Positions 15,646 to 23,669 of a stretch of 64,000 nt of DNA are shown in pieces. The stretch's first letter is position 1; every line of letters begins with the position of its first letter. The stretch is from contig CP130741.1 of the NCBI GenBank assembly GCA_030586155.1, positions 1,854,680-1,918,679 of the forward strand. The letters are read 5' to 3'. The notes beneath the pieces are model-generated. The model made no database searches and was not told where the DNA came from. It worked only from the letters and a program-made list of their open reading frames with translations. Both the position numbers and the translations under genes were made by a program. Origin of the DNA: Eubacteriaceae bacterium ES3. GTDB taxonomy: Bacteria > Bacillota > Clostridia > Eubacteriales > Eubacteriaceae.

Positions 15646-15674
15646 TTGTATAAAATTGTTTAATTTGATAAAAT
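15646..15674 (+). promoter_or_regulatory. Promoter of the unknown membrane protein
   Basis: TTGTAT at 15646-15651 and TAAAAT at 15669-15674 are spaced by 17 nt and lie just before AAGGAGG at 15689-15695. The gap from 15445 to here is AT-rich and otherwise featureless. Confidence 0.6.
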
Positions 15675-15700
15675 TGTCGCAATTATACAAGGAGGCCCTA

Positions 15701-16771
15701 ATGAATCTAAAGCGCCTGTTAAACTATCAAATACAAAAAAGCTACGGGGAAATATTAATCCTCACAAAAGTCAAATTAATGAACTTTTACATGCGTAATT
15801 TCAGTTCGGTAATATTTCCTGCCTGGATTTTTTTAATCTGCCTGACCATTTTTTCGTTTATCATCGATAGCGTCTTTACACTTTATTTTGAGATCTCCCA
15901 GTCTGTCCTTAATGCCGTTACTTACATGGGTGGATTTTCACTGTTATTTCTTATTTATAGTGGCATATCCCATTTATTTATAACAAAAATCCTTACATCT
16001 GATTACCAGTGGAAATTTTATGAGGAATTATCCGAGAAAATTATCAATCCAGGGGATGCGAAGGAAATCGATAATTATTATGCCTTTGTCACCCACTGTG
16101 CAAATACCCTTAAACGCGAGGACACTTTATTGTGGGTAACCGTCATTTGCTTATATTTTCAGGAGAACAATCTGACTTTAAACAGAAATTTATTTATCGA
16201 TCTGCTCGAAAAAATTATGACTGATCCCTACATCAAGAGTCAGTATATTAATTTTTTTGATCAGAAAAAGAATCAGGAAAACTTTAAAATCGATCGTCAA
16301 ACGCGAAGGAAATTGAATAGTTTAAAATTATCCTTATCACGACATATAAATCTGATCAGCTGGCCGCATTTTTACGGATGGTACCCCCATGAAAATTTAT
16401 CGCTGACATTCAGAATTTTTTCTACCAATACAAAAGAAAAAAAATCATTAGACCGATTAAAATATAGCTATCTAACCCATTCAATTTATCTTTTACCAAA
16501 AATGAGAGTCAATAACAAACTGATCCACCAGAGTTACTATAATCATTCTGAATACGAAAAGAAACTGGTGGAATTAGGCACTTTTCAGTCCTCACAACTA
16601 TATAATAAGGCAGTTCAGATCGCCTGCCAGATCATTAAAGAACAAACAGACGGGATTGAAAAAATACAGCGATATATATATCCAATAGTGTGTAATCCGG
16701 ATGACACTTCATTGATCAAGCTGGCTGATTATGCCTACTTTGATTTTCCTCAGTATATTAAACCGCTCTAA
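15701..16771 (+). CDS. Membrane protein of unknown function
   Basis: I do not recognise this 356-residue protein. Two hydrophobic helices lie near residues 40-65 and 75-100, and the remaining 250 residues are soluble, basic and rich in Tyr, Asn and Lys. No catalytic motif is visible. The ATG at 15701 is chosen because AAGGAGG lies 5 nt upstream. It has its own promoter and a strong terminator, and is the only plus-strand gene between 1 and 35 kb. Its AT-rich codon use and its place next to an insertion sequence suggest recent acquisition. Confidence 0.65.
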   Translation: MNLKRLLNYQIQKSYGEILILTKVKLMNFYMRNFSSVIFPAWIFLICLTIFSFIIDSVFTLYFEISQSVLNAVTYMGGFSLLFLIYSGISHLFITKILTSDYQWKFYEELSEKIINPGDAKEIDNYYAFVTHCANTLKREDTLLWVTVICLYFQENNLTLNRNLFIDLLEKIMTDPYIKSQYINFFDQKKNQENFKIDRQTRRKLNSLKLSLSRHINLISWPHFYGWYPHENLSLTFRIFSTNTKEKKSLDRLKYSYLTHSIYLLPKMRVNNKLIHQSYYNHSEYEKKLVELGTFQSSQLYNKAVQIACQIIKEQTDGIEKIQRYIYPIVCNPDDTSLIKLADYAYFDFPQYIKPL

Positions 16772-16785
16772 ATCAACATAAATAC

Positions 16786-16834
16786 AAATCCCCCAAACAG
16801 ATTGCATGCCAACCTGTTTGGGGGATTTTCGTTT
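16786..16834. terminator. Strong terminator between convergent genes
   Basis: AAATCCCCCAAACAG (16786-16800) pairs with CTGTTTGGGGGATTT (16814-16828) in a 15-bp stem followed by TCGTTTT. It ends the plus-strand gene and probably also the feo operon from the other side. Confidence 0.9.
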
Positions 16835-16906
16835 TACACAGGACCATCGTCCCTGATTCAATTAGGAGTCACTCGAAATTCCCGTTTAAGCAGTTGAGAA
16901 AATTAA

Positions 16907-17044
16907 CTACTTACAGGAGCAATTACTGCCACTGCTATGCGGGCAACCCACGCACTTGGCGCCTTTTTTCTTCTCGCTTCGGTACTTCCAAATAGAGGCA
17001 GAAGTAACGCCGATGATGATTAAGCCGACGATCAGATTCGCCAT
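16907..17044 (-). CDS. FeoB-associated Cys-rich membrane protein
   Basis: A 45-residue protein. Residues 3-17 form one membrane helix (MANLIVGLIIIGVTSASIW), followed by a basic stretch YRSEKKKG and a Cys-rich tail with CVGCPHSSGSNCSCK. This is the plan of the small FeoB-associated proteins found after feoB in Gram-positive bacteria, which probably assist Fe(II) transport. AAAGGGGTGG precedes the ATG, and the gene is the last of the feo operon, 42 bp after feoB. The stop codon is TAG. Confidence 0.88.
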   Translation of the reverse strand: MANLIVGLIIIGVTSASIWKYRSEKKKGAKCVGCPHSSGSNCSCK

Positions 17045-17086
17045 CTCACCACCCCTTTCTTTAAACTTTCTCTGACAAATCAGACA

Positions 17087-19078
17087 TTATTTTGCAGCCA
17101 ACAAGCGGTGTTCAGCTTTTTGATTGCCTTTTTTAACCAGGTAACCAACAGCCACTGCAATCGCTGCTACAATCAGCAGTCCTGGTAAGAAACCTTCTGC
17201 CAGTCTGCCCTGGGTAATCAGGGTACCGACCTGGTTAACCAGGAAGGCCACCGTATAGCCCACACCAAACTGCAGGCCAATCCCACCCCAGAGCCACTTG
17301 GCGTTTTCCATTTCGGAGTTCATTGCGCCAATGGCAGCAAAACACGGCGGTGTAAACAGGTTAAACATCAGGTAAGCAAGGGCGGTTACTGAAGTCAGGC
17401 CCATAATCTCGGCAACACTGGAAGCACCGGAAACCAACGCCAGTTCCTCGGTATCAATGAAGTTGGAAATCCCATAAACAACAGCCAGGGTACCAACGAT
17501 GTTTTCCTTGGCAATAAAACCGGTAATGGCCGCTGCTGCCAGCTGCCAGACACCAAATCCCAACGGAATAAAGAGAAGGGCAAAAGGTGATGCAATCCCG
17601 GCCAGAATACTGGTGGATTCTGCCCCTTCTTCAATCAGCTGCAGCGACCAGTTGAAGGACTGCATAATCTGGACTGCCATGTTACACAGCACAATAATGG
17701 TTCCGGCTTTGATGATAAAGCCCTTGGCCCGTGATAACATAGAAATCGTTGCCCGCTTGATGCTGGGCAGACGGTATTCCGGAAGTTCCATAATGAAGAA
17801 AGACTTGGCATCTTTTTCTCCAGAGATTCGCTGAACCAGCAAAGCACTTAAAACAATAATCGCAATAGCTGCAAAGTACATCAGGGTCCCAACCCAACCG
17901 GCATCATTAAAGAAGACGCCAGCAAACAATGCAATTACAGGAAGTTTGGCACCACAGGGCATAAAGGGCGTCAGCATGGCGGTCGTTCGTCTTTGCCGTT
18001 CATTCTTGATGGTTCTGGTGGCCATAACCCCAGGAATTGCACAGCCTGTTCCAATAATCATCGGAATAATCGATTTACCGGAAAGCCCCACTTTCAGGAA
18101 AAAACGATCCATCACCACTGCGACACGGGCCATATATCCGCTGTCCTCCAGCAGAGCCAGGAGAAAGAAAAGGACCATAATCAGCGGCAGGAAGCCAACG
18201 ATGGCAATAAAGCCGCCAATGATTCCATCCACTAAAAGGGCACTCAGAAACGGCGATACCCCGTCCATTGAAGCCGCAACAGCCCCCTGGAAGCCTTCCA
18301 GCCAGCCAACCAGCAGATCAGCAAAGAAGGGACCGACATAGGTTTGGGAAATCGCAAAAACTCCCCACATGACCAGGGCAAAAATTGGAATACCCAGCCA
18401 CTTATGGGCCAAAATACGATCAGCCGCGTCCTGCCTGGTTTGGGCGTTGGAGGCAATTTCTCTTTTTTCAACTTTGGCAACCAGCCCCTTTACAAAGTCA
18501 TAACGCTTAACATCCGCTGCTTCAACTGCCGTTTTGGAGGTCAACTCCTGGCTGCCACCATCAAAGGGAGCTGTCTGGCCTTTGCCGACTGCATTGTTAA
18601 CCCCATTAATCAGTTCTTCCAGACCTTGACCGGAGGTGGAGACAGTTTCGACGACCTGGCAGCCGAGAGCCGTTGAAAGCTTTCCAACATCGATCAGATT
18701 CTTTTTCCGGCGGCTCAGGTCTGTCTTATTAAGGGCAACCACAACAGGAATCCCCAGCTCCAGCAATTGAGTCGTGAAAAACAAACTTCGGCTCAGATTA
18801 GTGGCATCAACGATGTTGATGATAACATCGGGATTTTCACCTTTGACAAAGGCACTGGTGATACTTTCCTCTGACGTGTAAGGTGACATGGAATAGGCGC
18901 CCGGCAGGTCAACCGCCGTGATAGGCTCGCCGGTCTTGTTGTAGACCGGCTTAATTGCCCCTTCTTTTTTATCAACTGTAACCCCGGCCCAGTTTCCCAC
19001 CTTTTCAATCTTTCCGGTAATGGCATTAAACAGTGTCGTTTTGCCACTGTTCGGATTTCCCGTTAACGCTACTTTCAT
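17087..19078 (-). CDS. feoB: Ferrous iron transporter FeoB
   Basis: A 663-residue GTP-driven Fe(II) permease. The N-terminal G domain shows G1 GNPNSGKTT, G3 DLPGAYS and G4 NKTD. A helical spacer follows, then two Gate repeats with many membrane helices from about residue 230 to the end, including the conserved cysteine of GTGCAIPGVMATRT and the GCGAKLP-like motif FMPCGAKLPV. The ATG at 19078 has GGAGG 5 nt upstream; a longer reading to 19099 does not. It lies between feoA and the Cys-rich accessory gene, with a terminator-like hairpin in the gap after feoA. Confidence 0.97.
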   Translation of the reverse strand: MKVALTGNPNSGKTTLFNAITGKIEKVGNWAGVTVDKKEGAIKPVYNKTGEPITAVDLPGAYSMSPYTSEESITSAFVKGENPDVIINIVDATNLSRSLFFTTQLLELGIPVVVALNKTDLSRRKKNLIDVGKLSTALGCQVVETVSTSGQGLEELINGVNNAVGKGQTAPFDGGSQELTSKTAVEAADVKRYDFVKGLVAKVEKREIASNAQTRQDAADRILAHKWLGIPIFALVMWGVFAISQTYVGPFFADLLVGWLEGFQGAVAASMDGVSPFLSALLVDGIIGGFIAIVGFLPLIMVLFFLLALLEDSGYMARVAVVMDRFFLKVGLSGKSIIPMIIGTGCAIPGVMATRTIKNERQRRTTAMLTPFMPCGAKLPVIALFAGVFFNDAGWVGTLMYFAAIAIIVLSALLVQRISGEKDAKSFFIMELPEYRLPSIKRATISMLSRAKGFIIKAGTIIVLCNMAVQIMQSFNWSLQLIEEGAESTSILAGIASPFALLFIPLGFGVWQLAAAAITGFIAKENIVGTLAVVYGISNFIDTEELALVSGASSVAEIMGLTSVTALAYLMFNLFTPPCFAAIGAMNSEMENAKWLWGGIGLQFGVGYTVAFLVNQVGTLITQGRLAEGFLPGLLIVAAIAVAVGYLVKKGNQKAEHRLLAAK

Positions 19079-19140
19079 AACTTCCTCCGCTCTCCTCAAA
19101 TTTTATCGTTACTTTGTAAGCCTTGTTTAACTCTGTTCTT

Positions 19141-19173
19141 AAAAAAATTCGCCTGAGAAAAGGCTCAAGCAAA
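19141..19173 (-). terminator. Terminator-like hairpin between feoA and feoB
   Basis: On the minus strand TTTGCTTGAG and CTCAGGCGAA form a 10-bp stem with two G-U pairs, followed by seven T residues (19147-19141). It should lower feoB expression relative to feoA or act as an attenuator. Confidence 0.65.
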
Positions 19174-19182
19174 TTGATAAAC

Positions 19183-19470
19183 CTAAATAATAATCACTTT
19201 GGCCAGCTCTGTATTGATGCTGTACCTGGCATCCTTAACCGAGATGACAATGTTTCCAGCCAGCCTTGATATGATGGTAACCTCCTCATCCTGGTAGCAG
19301 CCCAGGCTAAAAAGAAATTCTATCATCTCCTGATCCTCAGTTCTGATCTCTTTAATCCGATAAGGCACATTGGCCTCCCCCTCGGAAAGATTGGAAATAA
19401 CTTTCACTTCACAGGCCCGATCTCGTTTGAAAGAAAAGAATTGCAGGAATTCATTTACTGTTGGAACCAT
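19183..19470 (-). CDS. feoA: FeoA-domain protein
   Basis: A 95-residue small cytoplasmic protein with the SH3-like FeoA fold. The conserved region is YRIKEIRTEDQEMIEFLFSLGC with EEVTIISRLAGNIVISVKDARYSINTELAKVIII, ending in the usual Ala-Lys-x-Ile-x-Ile. It binds the FeoB G domain and promotes Fe(II) uptake. AGGAGG precedes the ATG at 19470. It is the first gene of the operon, behind a promoter overlapped by an iron-box-like palindrome. The N-terminal 35 residues are longer than in minimal FeoA proteins. Confidence 0.92.
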   Translation of the reverse strand: MVPTVNEFLQFFSFKRDRACEVKVISNLSEGEANVPYRIKEIRTEDQEMIEFLFSLGCYQDEEVTIISRLAGNIVISVKDARYSINTELAKVIII

Positions 19471-19521
19471 CGCATACCTCCTAATTTACTGCTTTAAAAG
19501 ATTACTTTCACACCCAAAGAA

Positions 19522-19564
19522 TTAGTGTAAGCTAACTATAACACGATTGTCTTAGACTTGTCAA
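19522..19564 (-). promoter_or_regulatory. feo promoter with DtxR/IdeR-like operator
   Basis: On the minus strand TTGACA (19564-19559) and TATAGT (19540-19535) are 18 nt apart. TTAGCTTACACTAA (19535-19522) begins at the end of the -10 box; its TTAG...CTAA arms resemble the binding site of DtxR-type iron repressors, so iron repression is inferred. Confidence 0.6.
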
Positions 19565-19656
19565 ACATTTTTTAAACTTAAAACCCTTTTTTTCTACCTG
19601 CATATTTTTCTCACGAAAAAAACCCCTGCACCAGCAAGGGCCTCGTGTTTCAGACT

Positions 19657-20754
19657 TTAAAATTTTATGATTGGCTTAATGGTCACACCGCTGTGAGAAT
19701 CGGCAAAGGCGGTTTCGAGTTCCACCAGTTTATAAAACTTAATCAGTTTATCAACCGGCAGCTTGCCTTCTTTATAGAATTCCACCAGTTTGGGAATCAG
19801 CACCTGTGGGTTTGAACCACCCTCGGTCAGTCCCATCAGGGTAACAGAAGGATTCATCAATCCCATTTCGATGGGCAGATCAATGGTTTCCGGTCCGGTA
19901 ACACTGACTACGCAGGCTTTTCCCAGCCGCGCCAGGCATTCAAGAGCTGTCAGGGTAACAGAAGAAATGCCCGATGATTCAACACTGTAGTTGGCACCGC
20001 CATTGGTGATTTTTTTGATTTCCTCGACAACGTTTACACTTTTGGAATTTAAAGTATGGGTCGCACCAAATTCTTTGGAAAGCTCCAGGCGTTCATCATT
20101 TACATCAACGGCAATAATGGTCGAGCATCCCACAATCGCGGCCCCCATGATGGCGCTCATACCTACCCCGCCGCAGCCAAAGACGACTAATGAAGAACCG
20201 GCTTCCGGTTTTAATCCGTATAGAACGGCCCCTACACCAGTCTGGACACCGCAACCCAAAGAACAGAGTTTTGCCAGCTCATCATCAGAATCGATATCAA
20301 CTTTTACGGCATTGCGGGCATCAACAACAACATATTGGGAAAATGCTCCCTGTCCAAAGAAGGAGGAGATTTCCTGACCATTCTGCGAGAAACGTTTGGT
20401 GCCATCTTTAAAAGTCCCGGAAAAGAAAAGCTCATTTAAATGATCACAGGCATAGGGATGGCCCGATATGCAGTAAGAACAGGTTCCGCAGGACGGATAA
20501 GATAAAATAACGCGATCGCCGGGTTTTAGCGTCTCCACCCCTTCGCCAACTTTTTCTACAATGCCAACGCCTTCGTGTCCAAGAATGATGGGCAGCGAAA
20601 CCGGTATAAACTGCTGCAAACCTGCTGCATCGGTATGGCAGACGCCACAGGCGATATTTCTCACCAGTACCTCGGAAACCTTTGGGTTGGCCAGCTCTAC
20701 TTCTTCAAGTGACAATTGTCCCTTTTCGTGGGTAACAGCCGCAATCGTTTTCAT
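19657..20754 (-). CDS. Zinc-dependent medium-chain alcohol dehydrogenase (aryl-alcohol type)
   Basis: A 365-residue NAD(P)-dependent dehydrogenase. Catalytic zinc ligands are in ACGVCHTD and GHEGVG, and the structural zinc lobe is SCGTCSYCISGHPYAC. The Rossmann motif VVFGCGGVGMSA lies near residue 193, and the Asp in AVDVNDERL suggests NAD rather than NADP. Length and the NPSVTLMGLTEGGSNPQ block resemble benzyl-alcohol dehydrogenases (XylB type), so aromatic or long-chain alcohols are plausible substrates. GAGGTG lies 7 nt before the ATG at 20754. It appears to be monocistronic with a leader of about 200 nt. Confidence 0.9.
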   Translation of the reverse strand: MKTIAAVTHEKGQLSLEEVELANPKVSEVLVRNIACGVCHTDAAGLQQFIPVSLPIILGHEGVGIVEKVGEGVETLKPGDRVILSYPSCGTCSYCISGHPYACDHLNELFFSGTFKDGTKRFSQNGQEISSFFGQGAFSQYVVVDARNAVKVDIDSDDELAKLCSLGCGVQTGVGAVLYGLKPEAGSSLVVFGCGGVGMSAIMGAAIVGCSTIIAVDVNDERLELSKEFGATHTLNSKSVNVVEEIKKITNGGANYSVESSGISSVTLTALECLARLGKACVVSVTGPETIDLPIEMGLMNPSVTLMGLTEGGSNPQVLIPKLVEFYKEGKLPVDKLIKFYKLVELETAFADSHSGVTIKPIIKF

Positions 20755-20834
20755 CAAGAATCACCTCGTCTAATATTTTTGAAACTAAATGCAGTCTGAC
20801 AAATTAACTAATTTTGTTCAGAGCTAACAAGACC

Positions 20835-20907
20835 ATCCCATAATCAATCGGTTAAATCATGTCTACAAACCATTAAGTGTGCCTAATTAAACCCCTGATT
20901 CTGGGAT
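20835..20907 (-). promoter_or_regulatory. Long-range hairpin in the alcohol dehydrogenase leader
   Basis: ATCCCATAATCA (20835-20846) and TGATTCTGGGAT (20896-20907) are complementary apart from one mismatch. On the minus strand this is a stem-loop between the likely promoter (20967-20994) and the gene. The rest of the gap 20774-21158 holds a degenerate intergenic repeat at 21065-21095. Confidence 0.4.
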
Positions 20908-20966
20908 GATGCAGTATTTATTACTCTGAATATTTTAGTATCTCGCCTTATTTTAACGTTATGACT

Positions 20967-20994
20967 ATTATAGCATCATTTTTTCGTAACACAA
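20967..20994 (-). promoter_or_regulatory. Probable promoter of the zinc alcohol dehydrogenase
   Basis: On the minus strand a perfect TATAAT (20972-20967) follows TTGTGT (20994-20989) with a 16-nt spacer. The leader would be about 200 nt. Confidence 0.5.
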
Positions 20995-21064
20995 CAACAT
21001 ATTATGATAAGATTTAGTTCCACTTAAAATTCATGCCAGGTAGCCTGGCAATGAGAGTGAGGCA

Positions 21065-21095
21065 ATATGTTTGTATGTAGGTATCAGGCGCCTGG
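21065..21095 (+). repeat. Intergenic repeat, family 1 (ATATGTTT...GGTGTCAGG type)
   Basis: The plus strand reads ATATG-TTTG-TATG-TAGG-TATCAGG-CGCCTGG. Related copies lie at 23601-23636, 32304-32332 and, truncated, 36252-36269. Confidence 0.5.
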
Positions 21096-21158
21096 TGCTT
21101 CATTGATTGGCGATTTAACTGCATTTCAAACAATTTCCTTTCATTGGTGTCAGAGACT

Positions 21159-21893
21159 TTAAACCTTCCATTCAAGGATTTTATTTAAAAACTGCCGCAG
21201 CTCCCTACTTTGCGGCGACTTAAAGATCTGAGCGCTGTCTCCGCTTTCAATGATTTTGTTGTTACTCAAAAAAACCACCTTTTGACAGGCGTTCTTGGCA
21301 AAACCCATTTCATGCGTGACAATAATGGTTTTTATCCCATCATTTTGAAGCTCCCCCAACATATGGAGCACTTCGGCGGTATATTCGGGGTCCAGCGCTG
21401 AGGTTGGTTCATCCAGCAATAACAGCCGGGGCTTTACTGCCACCGCTCTGGCAATGGCAATGCGCTGTTGCTGACCACCGGAAAGCTGAAAGGGATACTT
21501 GTCTTTTTCATCGATCAGGCCAAAACGCTCAAAAAGCCGATTGCTGATATCAAGGGCCTGGCTTTTTCCCATGCCAAAGGTATGTCGCAATGGCAAAAGC
21601 ATATTCTCCATGGCGGTGAGATGCTCAAAAAGCCCTTTCGACTGAAAAACAAAGCCGGTATTCCGATGATAGGTCTGGAGATATTTTTTACTGAAGATGA
21701 CGGTCTCACCATCAATTTTCAAACTGCCGGAATCAGGGGCCAACAGTCCACCGATAATCCTGAGTAAGGTCGACTTGCCACCGCCTGACGGACCAATCAC
21801 TGCGATGGAATTAATTTCAAAACAACCGCAGACATCATCTAAGACCAGCTCATCCTGAAAGGTTTTACAAATATTGATTAACTCGATATTCAT
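21159..21893 (-). CDS. Polar amino-acid ABC transporter, ATP-binding protein
   Basis: A 244-residue ATPase of the GlnQ/HisP type that powers uptake by the adjoining permease and binding protein. Walker A is GPSGGGKST, the signature is LSGGQQQRIAIARA, and Walker B is LLLLDEPTSALDPE, followed by the switch His in IIVTHEMGF. The ATG at 21893 has AAAGGCGG upstream. The first 29 bases overlap the end of the permease gene, which indicates translational coupling. Confidence 0.95.
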   Translation of the reverse strand: MNIELINICKTFQDELVLDDVCGCFEINSIAVIGPSGGGKSTLLRIIGGLLAPDSGSLKIDGETVIFSKKYLQTYHRNTGFVFQSKGLFEHLTAMENMLLPLRHTFGMGKSQALDISNRLFERFGLIDEKDKYPFQLSGGQQQRIAIARAVAVKPRLLLLDEPTSALDPEYTAEVLHMLGELQNDGIKTIIVTHEMGFAKNACQKVVFLSNNKIIESGDSAQIFKSPQSRELRQFLNKILEWKV

Positions 21894-22650
21894 GGTTAAA
21901 CCGCCTTTCCAAAAAGCCTGATAGCATCGAAACACTAAAGGTCAGAATAAAGTATAAGACGCCCACAAAAAGATAATTTTCAAACATTCTAAAATTATCC
22001 GCCGAAATTTCCTGGACAGTCTGGGTCAGTTCAATCACCGCAATCACCGACAGCAGTGAAGAATCTTTGATAATCGAGGCAAACTGCCCTGCCAGAGCCG
22101 GCAGAATCCGTGCTAATAAAATTGGCAGGGTCACCAGCTGCAGAGTTTTAATTGGCGTCAGTCCGATCGATCTGGCCACCTCGTATTGCTGGCGGTCAAT
22201 ACTGGCCAACCCCCCGCGGATGATTTCCGAAATATAGGCACCTTCGAAAATAGATAAAATCAGGACCCCAGCCACATAGCGATTATCTACCCCCCAGGCT
22301 GTTCCAATTATATAATAGAAGAAATAAATCTGAACCAGCAGCGGTGTTCCCCGGATAATCTGAACATAGGCCCGGCAAAAATAACTGATGACCAAAAACC
22401 TGGCATTTTGACCAAGGGCCGTCAGCGCACCAATGACAAGGCTGACCAGTAAACTGGCCAGCGATATCATCACCGTCATCATAAAGCCGTCCCAGAAACG
22501 CTGCCGGTATTGGTAAAGGGTTGTAAAATCCAGTTTGAGCCCAATGGAAGTCACCGAAAACCAGAGCAGGCCAATTAAAATAACGGCCACAAAAATAGCA
22601 CTGATCACCTTATTGGCCCGCGATGGTCCTTTACTGCGTGTCTCTTTCAT
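21865..22650 (-). CDS. Polar amino-acid ABC transporter, permease
   Basis: A 261-residue HisM/GlnP-type permease with about five to six membrane helices. The EAA loop that contacts the ATPase is visible as EVARSIGLTPIKTLQLVTLPILLARILPAL, and the N-terminal RGTPLLVQIYF block is the family marker. It lies between the binding-protein gene (8-bp gap) and the ATPase gene (overlap). One permease gene suggests a homodimeric channel. The substrate is inferred only as a polar amino acid. Confidence 0.94.
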   Translation of the reverse strand: MKETRSKGPSRANKVISAIFVAVILIGLLWFSVTSIGLKLDFTTLYQYRQRFWDGFMMTVMISLASLLVSLVIGALTALGQNARFLVISYFCRAYVQIIRGTPLLVQIYFFYYIIGTAWGVDNRYVAGVLILSIFEGAYISEIIRGGLASIDRQQYEVARSIGLTPIKTLQLVTLPILLARILPALAGQFASIIKDSSLLSVIAVIELTQTVQEISADNFRMFENYLFVGVLYFILTFSVSMLSGFLERRFNHEYRVNQYL

Positions 22651-22658
22651 CGATCCGC

Positions 22659-23471
22659 TTAGTCAAAAAACCAGGGGAAGCCAAGCGCATCAAAGGTTTC
22701 TTTTTCTTCCTTCAGGTATTTTTCGGTCAATTCGTTAAAGCCCCCCTGGTCTTTGAAGCTTTCAATAAAAGCGTCAATCTCGGTTAATAGCTCTTCATTC
22801 CCCTCATTCACGGCCATACCCCAGCTTTCACTGTCCTGAAAAGGAATCAGAAGCGCTTTGGTGGTATCTAAATTGGCCTGGTTTTGTCGGTAAATGGTTA
22901 GCTGATCATAAATAAAGGCATCTGACTTACCCTGGATTACCTCAGTGACGCAGGCATTTTCAGAGGAAAGAGCATTAATCGTGGCATTGGTTAAATTATT
23001 GCTGGCATAGATATTTCCGGTGGTGCCTTTTTTAACAGCCACAACCTTACCCGCCTGATTCAGATCCTCCACCTGATTGACATCGGCATTGCTATTAACC
23101 AGCAATCCCAGATAGGAATGGGCGTAGGGTACCGAAAAATCCACAACTTCTTCACGTTCATCGGTGATTGTCATCGAGGAAATCACCACATCCACCTTGC
23201 CGGTCTGAAGTGATGGAATCAGCCCATCCCAGTTGATATTTTCAATCTCTACCGGCCGACCCAGATACTCACCCAGTGCATAGGCCAAATCAACACTGAC
23301 ACCGCTGGGATTGCCGGCATCATCCTTGGTTTCAAACGGTGGATAAGCCAGTTCCATTCCTACAATCAGCGGTTCATCCTGGCTGGCAGTCTCCTCCTGA
23401 TTACTGCTGCATCCCATCAGCAGCAATCCAGCCATGGACACTACCATTAACATTAACACTAATTTCTTCAT
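22659..23471 (-). CDS. Amino-acid ABC transporter, substrate-binding lipoprotein
   Basis: A 270-residue family-3 binding protein. The signal peptide ends in the lipobox LLLMGC, so it is lipid-anchored outside the membrane. The mature domain shows IVGMELAYPPFE, the ligand-contact block VDVVISSMTITDEREEVVDFS, and VAVKKGTTGNIYA. The ATG at 23471 has AAGGAG 8 nt upstream; the longer reading to 23489 does not. It is the first gene of the three-gene transporter operon. The ligand cannot be assigned from sequence; arginine, glutamine or cystine are all possible. Confidence 0.93.
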   Translation of the reverse strand: MKKLVLMLMVVSMAGLLLMGCSSNQEETASQDEPLIVGMELAYPPFETKDDAGNPSGVSVDLAYALGEYLGRPVEIENINWDGLIPSLQTGKVDVVISSMTITDEREEVVDFSVPYAHSYLGLLVNSNADVNQVEDLNQAGKVVAVKKGTTGNIYASNNLTNATINALSSENACVTEVIQGKSDAFIYDQLTIYRQNQANLDTTKALLIPFQDSESWGMAVNEGNEELLTEIDAFIESFKDQGGFNELTEKYLKEEKETFDALGFPWFFD

Positions 23472-23600
23472 CAATTCACTCCTTGTCATAACACTTAATA
23501 AAGCACATTATAATTTAATTGCTACTCCTATTTTAGCCCAAATAATTTGACTTGTCGATAAGATTTGGGAAGTCGGATATGTGGTGACAGGCGCGAGGTA

Positions 23601-23636
23601 TATATATGTTTAGATGTTGGTGTCAGGTACCTGGGC
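23601..23636 (+). repeat. Intergenic repeat, family 1
   Basis: The plus strand reads TATATATG-TTTAGATG-TTGG-TGTCAGG-TACCTGGGCG. It lies between the amino-acid transporter operon and the HD-GYP gene. Compare 21065-21095 and 32304-32332. Confidence 0.55.
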
Positions 23637-23669
23637 GATACAATCAAACGACCTAATCACTCAGAGTTT

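Noticed and set aside
17395-18676. Many open frames antisense to or out of frame with feoB
   Set aside because: feoB is complete and unambiguous; the other frames lack ribosome sites and motifs and reflect its codon bias.
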